Assembly (NCBI GenBank): GCA_030544215.1
Contig: JARZZO010000011.1
Location: 1,784,001 to 1,848,000 of the forward strand
DNA from: Zantedeschia hybrid cultivar
Taxonomy: Eukaryota > Streptophyta > Magnoliopsida > Alismatales > Araceae
Direction of reading: 5' to 3'
DNA: 64,000 nt
Part shown: positions 24,901 to 36,700 of the stretch, one piece after another
Layout of the letters: each line of letters opens with the position of its first letter
Numbering within the stretch: position 1 is the first letter of the stretch
Notes under the pieces: generated by a model
Database searches by the model: none
What the model was told of the DNA's origin: nothing
Seen by the model: only the letters and a program-made list of their open reading frames with translations
Made by a program: the position numbers and the translations under genes

Positions 24901-27757
24901 AGATATGGTAAGTTTAAGGAGGTGTGGAAGGTGAAATCTCCTATAAAAAGTCAGAGCATTTATGTGGCTGGTGTTTGAGAAAATAATTATGACTAAGGTG
25001 TTTTGACGCAAGTGGAATGCAAGTAGTGATACTTTGTGCCCTTTTTGTGAGGTTGAAGAGGAGGACATTGACCATCTGTTAATTCAATACCCACTAATCA
25101 AGCAGTTTGGAGGCAGTTTGGGAATGTGTGCAATTGCCAAATTAAATCTTACCTCATTGGAAATTGTGCGGTACAGTTTCCATTCTTTAATTAAGGCCTG
25201 ACGAAGAGTGATTATAGTAGAATTATGCATCTAATACCGCACGCAATTTGCTGGAGTCTTTGGTGGGAGCGCAATGATATCGTTTTTAGCGGTAGCAGAT
25301 TGTATGTGGAAAGTATATGTGAAAAGGTTATGAATCTTATGGTTATGTGGAGCAAGCACTTATTGGGTGTTTCAAGCAGAAGCTTGGAAGAAATAAGTTA
25401 ATAGCTTGTAATTTGTTTTTCTTTTCTATCCTTTTGTGCATGGATGGTAGTATTGGCAGATACCGGGACGTATTGGTTGATACGTATCAGTGTACCGATT
25501 CCGATATCGGGTTACCCTGATACTAGTCTTTACAGTTAAAAAAATATATATATTTGTTACTCGGAAGTCGGAACCAAGCCAGAATAGGCCGGTACTAGGT
25601 TGATATGCCTGATACCAATACCAATACGTATCGATATTGATCGATATCGGTATTGCCATCCTTGCTTTCGTGGAGATTGGATCACCTCCTATTATAGCAT
25701 GATTGTACTTCCTCTATTTATTACTTAATAAACTTGGGGTTTCTTCGCACCTGGATAGTATCAGGACCCTTGTGCCCCAGACTGCATTGCCCGCCCTATG
25801 AAAATAAAATCAGCCTTGCGACGAGACGAGCCATGCGCCAATTGACAGTTCTGAGTTCGTTCTATTAAAATAAAAAGTAGCCGGCTCTGTCGGCCACAAT
25901 TTATTAAAAATTGTATAAAGAACTTGTGAGCAGTGGATAGTCTTGGGAATCATCGAAAATAAGAAAAATGTGGCAACATGTAAGAGGCAAAGAGCATTTA
26001 ACATTGTTAAAAGAGGCATTAAACAATTTGAAATAATTAGGAATAAGAAAAAGCATTGCCACATAACTAAAAAGGATACAAACATTGGCATAGGCAACAT
26101 AAGTGAGTGCCTAAGTGAGTAAGGTGATAAGGTGAATAAAAGGCATGGTGAGGCATCGTTTGTGCTTTTCACCCTACTTCATTGCCAAATAGCGCGAGGC
26201 AATCACCTTTGATAGCATAGCATCTCGCTGAAACGACAGCAAAGAAATGAAATGTTCGAGTAGAACTTTTGGCACTTCAGCCAGGATTTGGTTGGAGTTG
26301 CCGAGCAGAATCAAAGAACTCGATTGGAATAGTGAGTAAAATCTCTTGGTCTGGATGACTTCACTTTGGGCTTCTATCAACATTTTTGGGAGATAATCAA
26401 ATTTGATCTGATGAAGATGGTGAGGAGTTAAGGATAGACATCTGAGTATCAAATGCCTCAATTCCACATTTCTACTTTTCATTCCTAAGAAAGGAGGAGT
26501 TGAAAGAGTTTTTGAATTTGGGTCTATCAGTTTGCTTAATGGGATCTATAAAATTATTACGAAAATGATGCCTGTCAGGCTGAAAAGAGTGACGGATCAA
26601 ATCATTGATTGAAACCAGTCAACATTTATGGAGGGCAAGTTCATCCTTTATAACTAATTATTCTTGTCCCAGACATGATAATAGAGAGGAATTGTCAGTT
26701 TTCTTCCAGCAATGTTATCTTCTATTTGGTGTCATAGAAGTCAGAGAAAGTTTAGAGAAGACTTCAACAGCTCTCATAACATCCTTAGAAGAGTAATTCA
26801 ATGGTTGGGGAACTGGTGCAAGATTGTGATGTAGAGATCTCGGATGCGTCTTCTATCTTTAGAAAGGCGTCCTCTTGAGGAGTTTTACCCTTCCAGTGGT
26901 TGTAATTTAAGACTTGCTTTTGCTAGCTCAGTAGAACAGTCTTTCTCCCCTTGTGTTTTGCTTCTTCATGATGTTTTAAGCTCTTCCTTTTCTTGGTAAG
27001 GAGTAGCTCCCTGTGTATTTGGTGTCCGGTTAAGGGGTTTTCCCTGGTGCTTTTCTTGTAAATTTCTGTTTCATCTTCAGTGAATGTGATTTCATGTCAC
27101 CTTAAAAAAAGATAGATTGAATGAACAAACAGAAAATTGGAACAATCTAAAAAGTGGATATTTCCATATATTACAGGTAACATAGGAGACATCTCTACTT
27201 TCCGCCAGGGAATCCTCATAATTATTAGTTCAACCTATCCAAATGGAAACGGAAGGCAAAAGAAAGATGGCTCAAGTGGTAACAATAACACTGTTTTCTC
27301 TCATCAATAAAAAGTTAAAAAAGTAAGGTTAGACATTGAAGTTACTAAAATATGGAAGAGAAGATCTCTGAAGAGAAGAAAGAGACAACGAAAGGTAAAA
27401 TGTACATCCACGATGGGCCAACATGAAGGGTGCTGGTGGCGTATGGACGTGCCAGAAGCGCTTGAAGTGTAGACGGCACACACGGGTGCGCTGGCGTGCA
27501 TGTTGAGGCAGGCAGGCACATAGACGTGTGCTGGCGCGTGGTGGGGCCAGTCACATGCTATGTACATGCATGCGTCATGCAAAGACGATGTGCCCACCAA
27601 TGGCCGCAAAGAGGCCTGCGTGGGCATGCACGCACGCTGGGTTGCATGCTGGCGTGGTATAGCTGAAGAGGGGGTGACTCCAGTGGTGGTTTGGGGCTAG
27701 TTGATGGTGGTGGGCGGCCCAAAGGGCAGCCGGGTAGCCAGTGGCGCAGCCCTGATG

Positions 27758-27790
<33 letters not shown>

Positions 27791-30700
27791 TGGTAGACAG
27801 TGGCAGCGGCGGTAGCGTCCCAACTACCCCGTCTCAGGGCACCCCTTCTCTGTCTCAGAGAGAAACATGGAAAATTACTGAAATTTTGTGCAAAAAATTA
27901 TTAGAACATAGAAAACTATTTTGCAACAACATTTAAAGGGATAACAAACCCTAATGGATCCCTAAACATGATTTTGGACCAAAATACTCCTAACCTCAAA
28001 AATATTGCAAAACTCGTACGAAATACCTGAAAATAGAAAAAAAAAGGCCTAAATGGCCCCAAACGGGCAAAAACAAAATATCCATACAGTTCGTGCTCTC
28101 TGAGTTGAAATGGCAAAAACAAAATATCCATACAGCTTATGTATCCATACGGTCTAAACTCCAACTTCATAGAACCTTGAAGATAGACGACAGCAAACTG
28201 CCAGGTTGATGGCAACCTTCCCCTTTTAAAACCATCTTATAAAAAGTATTTCCAAAGTAACTTATATATATTATGCAGTAAGGCATATGATGGTTTTAAA
28301 AGGGGTATTAGATGCGTTAGAACCTGTATAAATAGATATTAATGCCGAATCATGTGAATTGCTATGCGAAAACTGGAAGTCTATTTAACTTCTCTGAGAG
28401 ACGTCTTGACCAGTAGGCACGTTTTGAAGAAACGTCTTTTTAGGCTGACACCTTAAACCCGTTCCTGAGTTAATTTATAACCCTTGACTAACCAGTTTCA
28501 TCATTTAATTAGCCTGTCAATGATGCGATTAAATCCCTGACAAGTATTTGATTTCCTTGTTAATGACATGTTTAGAGCTTGTAGATTTATTGTTCAATCC
28601 TGTGTTTTTGAAAATTAATTACGGTTTTTGACAGAATTGAAAAGGGTATAAGACTATGAAAGATGTCATTAACGTCTAATGAGTGTGACGCAGACTATTG
28701 TACTAGAAATTGCATATAAACTATTACATTTCATAATAATTACCTTGATTTACGCACTGTTATACATGGTAATTTCACATATGATATGCATGCATGTAAT
28801 GAAGTGGTTAATGATAGACAATGCCACCTTAGAAGCGTCCTTGTGGGGGAAGATCATGAATGATGAATGGCATACGAAGTCCAAGGGCAACGGGCCAAAA
28901 TCTTAGAGGTGTGCCTACTTGCAGACTGACCCATAGAATTTTGGATTGGGTTGGGTGTCCGGATCGGACCCCAACATTGGATCGGATCGGCCGGGGATCG
29001 GCTGGGATCGACTAGGGATCGGCTGGAATTGGCCACCAAAAAAAAGGGGGGAAATGCCCAGGATCAGCCGGGATCAGCCGATTTCAGCCAGTTCCCCCCC
29101 AAGATTGGATCAACTATGACCGATCCCGATCTGAATCAGCTGAGCCGGATCGGGATCGGCTGATTTTGCATTCCATGCGACACTAGGTGGGATTAGAGAG
29201 AATTCTCCGAGTATGTAGCCGAAGACTTAGTGGGAATTAACTTACCGCTAGGTGAAGAACAAGAATAAGAACTCCTCATGATGTGGATTAGCTGCATGTC
29301 CCAAGAATTAAGTGATAAGATGATGAATGTGCATGTTATGAATATGATTATGGACCATGCTACGATGATCTATAATGTGAAGCACGCCATATGTTTGTGA
29401 AACTTAAAAACATGCAAGATTAGTATGCACATAGTATGACTTAGATGTTAAAGAATATGTTTAGAATCGTAAGCATGTATATATGATAATATTGACCAGT
29501 ATGAATGTTTATGTGTAATGTTTCCTTTTCATATACAAAATGTATTCAAAACTATGGACTTGTTGTACTATGAACTTGCTAAGTCGGTTGGGACTCACCC
29601 TTGCTAAAATAATCCTTTTCAAGAGAGGTAGGCCTTGAGGTTGAGGGTAAGGTTGAGCTCGAAGAGGATTGGGAGGCATGGAGTTCGAGCTCTAGGAATT
29701 TCTAGTTAAACGTAGGTTTATGTTTACTTTTAGTTTAGTATGATGATGTAAGAAGTCAGTCAGTTAGATTTGAATATGTAATATTCTTCATTTGGACTTG
29801 TTGAGATCATGGAAAGCACTCTGTTATTGTTATTATTTCAATTTCAATACTTATCTCTTATTCAGTGGATTGTCTTATGGCAATGATGATTGATTTCATT
29901 TGACCATGGAATGTATGTATGCTCACTTTGGACTTACTTGATGGATATGTTGGGTCGCTCCCATTGTGTTGTGCCTGCCCGTTCGAAGTAACCCGACACG
30001 ACGAAACCGGGTTGGTGGGGGTGTTGCAGGATCTCGGTATCATAGATATCTTGAAGAGACCTTTGAGAGATCTCAAAGTAAATTGGAGTAATGGCTAGAG
30101 GTTATGATCATCTTATAATTCTTAAAAAGACATTTAAATTGTATATGTTTAGGCATATTAAATGATTAAATTAACACAATAATGATGAGAACAATGCAAA
30201 AACATATTTACATGTATACCAATGTTGCTTTCTTGAAACTAATGCCATCTATATGTGTTCGAAAGCTTCTCTTCCTTTATTTTCCTCCTCATCTCCTCTA
30301 TTAACATTCTTATCTCCTTTTCCTTTATTCTTCTCCTTCCCATTAATCTTCCTCCATCTCCATATTATTCTTGGTTGCTGTCTCTGGACATTTGGATAGA
30401 TAAGAATTTTTGAAAGATCTCAGAGATATTAGAAGAGATTGTGAACCATGGTTTGAAGGATATTTTGATGATTTTATGACTTTTAACATGTAGAGAGTAC
30501 TTTGGTCATTTTAGGAATATTTAAGGTCTAAGGATATTTTGGACAATCAAGGGTGATTTTATGGTTTAAATGTGTTTTAGTTATTTTAAATAATTTTTAG
30601 GGCTTTAGGGGTATCTTGGTTGTTTTGGTCTAGTTTAAGACTTTGCGAGTACTTTAGATGAGGTTTGGGGGCTTTGAGGTATTTGGTCATCTTGGATGAG

Positions 30701-33700
30701 TGCAGGGTTTGCCGTACCGGATTGACTCGTGCTGACTCAGGCGACTCGTACTATATCAGGACGAACCCGAGTCGGTGCGACTCGACCGAGTCTGTACGAT
30801 TTGACCATGCGACTCGTATGAGACGGCACGAGTCGACCCGACTTGTACCGGATCATTGGAGATTCGAGTCGGTCCGACTCGTCGAACCTTGGATGAGTGT
30901 TTAGGGCTTTCGAGATGTTTTTGCCATTTTGGATGGCTTTTAATGTTTTGGGAGCGCACTTTGGTCATTTTGGATGACTGATGGGGATCCAGGACTAGCA
31001 CACTAATGCGTTACACATGATGGACCATGTCTACCTCTGTTTGAAGGCCGAGCCGGTGTCCCTGTGGCTCAGGGGATCACTAGAGCCTGTTTGATGCGTA
31101 GTATATTTTTAGAGGAGTCCGTAGATTTTTTATTTCGCCCATTAAGAGCTCATTTAGCATGTTTGTTTCCTGAATTTTAGGTACGGTTTTCTATTTTTTA
31201 AGAATTTTTAATGCAAATTTTTGGAATAAAAATTTAATAGGGAGTGTCGTAGCCCGTCTTAGAGTTGAGTAGTCGAATTGGAGTTTGAAAGGACTCCAAA
31301 CACTGTATATAAGCACGTAATATCTGTTTTTTAATTTAGGGATGATTATTTGCACGAATTTTGAGTTATTTTTTAGCCTTCCTCTCTGAGAAGGAGAAGG
31401 TGATCCTGAGATACGGTCGGAAAAGCCCTGTGATGGGGCCGAGTGAGATGCCCGAGGATCGTGGGGTGAGATGCCTCTAATCGTTCCACATCAATGATCA
31501 TAGGATTTTGGGAATGTTTTGGTCATTTTTGGGTGATTTGCAATGTTTCACGTGTGTTTAGGACCATATCACGTTGTCTAGTTTTTCTTTTCATAAAAGA
31601 CGTGCATATCATTCCAACATTAATCCTTTTGTCTTTCCTATTGTTGTAATTACTTTGAAACTATATAAATGATTGCATCAAAACAACACAATATAGCAGG
31701 GAACGTTACTTGCTTTATAAGAAATCATGAATAATGTTAAACTATAGTGAGATGACATGAACCGGTTAATGGTCTAATTAACCATGACTTTTGAATGTCA
31801 TCATCATTTACCTTTTCGTGGAGATTAACCTTGGTCATAATAGAGGAACAGTGCTCTTTCTTGATATGTGACAGTCGTAATAACATAGTGACAGCTCTGG
31901 TCACTTTCTTGATCCATACGTGTTCGTCACCCCATCTCTCATCATTTCTTTAATGTCATTAATCAACAAGTTTATGTTCAATAGTATCATCTCTGTTTCA
32001 TGCTAGTGAAGTCTAGTAATCTTAATCTATCATGCTAGATATCCCTCATTCAACATACATCACTACCACCTCATCTTTTTGGCTTACTAATAGGAAATCT
32101 ATCATGCTAGTTACCCTGTTTAGTAGTTTACCCATCATATCTAATTCATCTTGCTCAAGTCTCATTGTGGTCATTATTATGTTTAGACTTTGTCTTACTA
32201 TGTTCTTTGATCACAACGAAACAGTACTCATCTTATTTCTCTCAGGTTCTAGGACTACTATACCTCTTTGAGACGTCTCATCTTGGGCAAGTGAGCTCTC
32301 TTTTCAAGCCTAGAACCTTTTCTTAAAACAATCATTTAGTATGCCAATTTCCTTTTAACCAAAATAAAAAATTTCTTCATACTATCGTGAGTTTCTCTTA
32401 ATTAAAGAAGAGTAAGATGAGTTGCCGCTCCACACGTGGTGCAGCCCATTTTTTATTTATTTTTTATTTTTTGGTGGGCCCTATCATGCTCTGCACGCCC
32501 ATATAATCCAATCTCCGATTGGATGGCCCAAAAAATCTAAAAAATAAAAAACCGAGCCCAATGAACAATGGCACTGTACATTGGGCTCGGTTTTTGATTT
32601 TTCAGATTTTTTGGGTCGTCCCATTGGAGATTGGCCTGTACAAGAAGTGTTGGGTGTGATGAGGCCGACCTAAAAAAAGTTGCTGCTGCTGCAGCCGTCT
32701 GATCTTACAGATCGGACGGCTGCCCGTGTGCGCCCGCACTGAGCGTGGTGCAGAGTCTTACTGAATAAAGAATGCTTCCATTATGCTACTCTCTCTCTAT
32801 AAACATTGTACTCACCTGGGATTTTCATATCTCCGGGCTTATGTTTTGTCTTTAGGTCACTACTTGATTGGGCGATTTAGAGGTCTTATTGCGTCTTTAA
32901 TTCCTTAACTTGTGATATTGCCCTTGATCATTTTTTTTTTCAAAAGTCCGTGGCTGCATATCTTTATTCAAATATCAGGGTTAGGGTGGTGCAGTTTTAT
33001 TATGTTCAACTATGCTTCTATTTTCATGCAGGAATAAATATCACAGCAGAATGAGCTGATGCAAACAACCATCAACTCATGGATGGCAGTAATGATATCA
33101 GTACCGATACTGATATGTTCCGGTACTGGCATTAGGGATTTCGGCCCAGTACTGGTCAATAAGAGTTTATGTATATATATATATATATTAATATTAAATG
33201 TAAATGACTGGTATCGGTGTACCCCCACTGATACGTGTCGGCCGATACTGCCAACCATGAATCAACTTGTTAAGTAAAATCCTTTATAATGAACCAATTA
33301 GTTGGCAGGACTTGAGGTGCTGACTTGGTTTGTGGAGCCAGTCAGCAACCACTGCCAAGAACAACTAATCTCATCTGTGCCTGAAAACAAAAAACATCGA
33401 GACTCCGCTCTCAGGAAGACCATAAAGTATCTAGTTACGGCGTTATGCCATATGGCTAATGCCATGAACTAAAGGTCGTTATGGGTTAACAAGGGTTCAG
33501 TGATAAATCATGCCAATAATCATGCAAATGAAAGTGAAACACAATGATAATGAAAATCAATATTCATTGCTGAGGGTTATCAGTCTTTCATGAGTCTAAC
33601 ATCTATCAAGCAACTCTTCCTGTGGGTTGATTTTCTCAAAACTTTTATTGATCTAGCATGGTTCTTTTTTGGTGTTTGGGGCATCTCTCAGGGTTCCAAT

Positions 33701-36700
33701 CTCCCTAGTCAGTATAATTTCACAAGCTATACCCAGATGACGGAGAAAGTCCTATGCCCAGACAGTCCTATTGCACAACATGCCTTCAATTCATAGCTTT
33801 CATTGCCTATAGAGATAAGTAACTAATTAAGCATTCTTCTATTTTGTTCTAATTCTCAACCAGCAGTCCAGTCATACTCCAAATAAGGCTCCTACTAATA
33901 AGATATTACTTCATTTATCTTATGTCTTTACATAATAATACATTCCTTTTTCTATTGAGCATTGTCATTTGCTAAAATTCTTAATTGTGAGTTTCTCTTC
34001 GCATAGTTTATATTGAATATTGAAAATGTATAACCTTGACATTGTTTCTCCTATTTGTCTTAATTTCTTCGTCCCGTGGTTTCCTTTTATTTGTCTTGAT
34101 TTCTTCTTTCTCTTTCTCATTTTAGGTATACCATGTTGATAAGAAGTTTGTACCATGTACACTGATATCACTAATAAAAAATTCGAGCAGAGGAAAGGCA
34201 TACAACTTTAATGATCTGAAAAGTGAAGACAACAAACCTATTGCCAACTTCATATATGGTATATCTGAAGATATTTCTTTCCAACTGCACTCAGCAGTGA
34301 TGAGGTCTGCACAGCAGGCTCTCTTGGATGAAATTACCTCTGCTGTCATACTGGACTTTGTTGCCTCAAAGAAAGCCCTGGATAATCCAAATCAAGAGCC
34401 TAAAAATCAGGTCATTAAAAGTTGTTGTCTGCCAGACAAAAGGGTAATGTATCTCATCAGATGCAAGTTTAAAGCATCATCTTGTATTCTGTCAAATGAT
34501 TCTTTTCCTTTTTCCTGGCTGTTGCAGCCAACTATTCTGGAGGACAAGAAGTCTTCTTCGTTGCAAAAAGCTGCTGCTCCTCTTTCCCTTTCCATGGCTG
34601 ACCAAGTGAACACTGCTAATATCGTTTGTATGGTTTCCAACATGAGAGAAATCTGCCAGAATTGTCAACATTTTTTTCTTCGAGTTAATATCAGTTTTTG
34701 ACAACATTTTTATTGGGATTGTTTGCAATGTTGTGGATCGCAGCCTGTCGTGACCCCGTAGTGGACTATTGTGTCAAATGGACTAAAAGAAAGCGATCCT
34801 TATGCTCTCCAGTCTCAGCTGATCACGTGGCTGTTGTAAAAAAGGGTGCATCATGTATAGAGAAGACTCTTGATATGTCACGCAATCCTGTAAACAATAT
34901 ACCTTCACACTTTTATAACAAAAAGTCCAATGAATTCCTTTGTTTCTGTTATTGTTTCTCCATAATTAATCTAGAATATTGAACTTATAGGTAAGTTTGG
35001 AGCCAAGTTCCATGGATGATATGGATTCTCCTGCTGGATACGGACCTGAAATTAGGAATTGTGATACTCATGTTCAATCATCATCCAAACACAGATCTGG
35101 TTCCCATGTTGATGAAATTGATTTAAATGCAAGCACATCTTATGATGGAAATCGAATTCCTCCTGACACCCAAGAAATCTACCAAGTTACAGAAAATCTA
35201 CTTTACTTGTCAGCAAAAACACCTTTAGTTGAATATTTGGGTGATACTGCAAATGGGGAAACAGCCAAATCATCCATTTCTAAATCAGAGGTTGGCCTTA
35301 AAGCGTATGAGGTAATTTTTGTAATTACATAAAGAGTTGTTTGGGAACAAAAAATGATTTTTTTTTTTTTTGTAAATATGCTGGTTAAGATGCTGGCTTG
35401 ATTGTATCTTATTTTGATCGCAGAATGTTGGTGGTGGGATGAGTCACCATCATGCTTCTCAACCAGCCCTCACTAATTTGGACAGCTCTTTCAATCTTTC
35501 AACTGAAAGGAAGTTGGAACGCTCAGGTATTTCAAGGATCTCATCATCTTTGGATACTCAATGTTATTTGTTTCATGGGACCCTTACTTTTTTAATTATT
35601 TCTCAACGGGTGAAGCATCTTGTCTCCGTGTCTTTGAAGGGTTTGAATTATCTGAAGCAGATGCTGAGGACAATCAAGACACTGATGAACCTTTTCCTCC
35701 CGGAATTGATAAGTGTCTTCTGCCTCCAAAAATATTGCACAAGGCTAAATTCAGGTCATCAAACTCTCATAAGCATACACCAGAGATTGGTGGAACATAT
35801 GTGAGCTCGGTTGTTTACCTGCAAAGTCCGCATGCTGATGTTCCTAAGAGCTGGGGACTATCTCTTCTAAGTGATGTAATTTACCCGTCTTCACTGCCAG
35901 TTTTCATCAAGAAATCATGATACTGATATTTCTGATTTCTCCATTGGAGGATGGAGCCTTAATAGCATGTTTCATGTAAAAATTCCTACCCAAATGATGA
36001 TATAACAAGTCCCAACTCCTTGGAAAGACGAGGGAAAAAGGGAATTTTATATGGCATCTGTATTATTCTATATTTAACTCTTTCTTTCTATTTCATGTTA
36101 TTTTCTGCTTGCATTCATCTTACATTTGTTTGGTTACATGGAGTAATCCTTGATATTTCTTATATCTCTCTTGTTAACCATCTGTTATATTTTCTTGGTC
36201 GTTGTTGGACATTTATTTCAGAAAGCACATTTTACTATTGAAGAGAGAAACGTTGCTGATTCCTCTGGTCCAACAAATGTACCCGGAGAAATATCAAGGC
36301 ACTACAGGGGTGCAGGATCACTTGGCATAACTTTAGTGAGCGAAAAAAGTACGCATCTCTGTGGGAGAAAGTTGCGAAAGAGAAGGCTAAAGTCTCTATC
36401 AGAGAGCACTTTTTCTGAAGATGACAGTTTACTGAAGCTTGGTGGCAGTGCGTTAAAGGATAGACAGAAGTCTGAAGTTGTGGCCAATTTAGTAGAGTTA
36501 CAAGCACAGTCTATCTCCAGAAATGGAAAGTCAACTTCTCCCCACCAACCAGCCAATGTTCAAAATGTGGGCCACAAGATAGCAAAGAGAAAATCTTTGC
36601 ATACATTGGGAAGAAACAACGACGTGAGACAAAATAATGATAGCTCATCACCTCCATTATGCAGTTCTAAAAACAAAAAAAGAGCAATCTCAAGTAATCT

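Larger units (their letters stand above)
30480..31600. repeat. Degenerate TTTGGTCATTTTGGATGA repeats
   Basis: Phrases like TACTTTGGTCATTTTAGG, TTTGGTCATCTTGGATGAG, TTTTGCCATTTTGGATGG and TTTGGTCATTTTGGATGAC recur at irregular intervals. The array is interrupted by the word element 30703-30891 and the LTR 30979-31493. Confidence 0.6.
16057..34125 (+). other. First giant intron of ATXR7 (18,069 bp)
   Basis: The donor ATG|GTAAGA at 16057 and the acceptor TTTTAG|GTATAC at 34124-34125 join HDSFM to VYHVDKKF in phase 0, as expected from the family sequence. I found no ATXR7 exon in between. Contents: tandem duplications (17.4-18.1 kb), a SINE-like unit, word-array elements, a PIF-like element, two LINE fragments, a solo LTR and a foldback MITE, listed separately. 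Stretches 18.85-20.85 kb, 27.1-28.2 kb, 31.6-32.4 kb and 33.3-34.1 kb hold nothing I recognise. Confidence 0.85.

Noticed and set aside
31000..31120. 5S rRNA gene
   Set aside because: Similarity is limited to about 14 bases within the start of the solo LTR.
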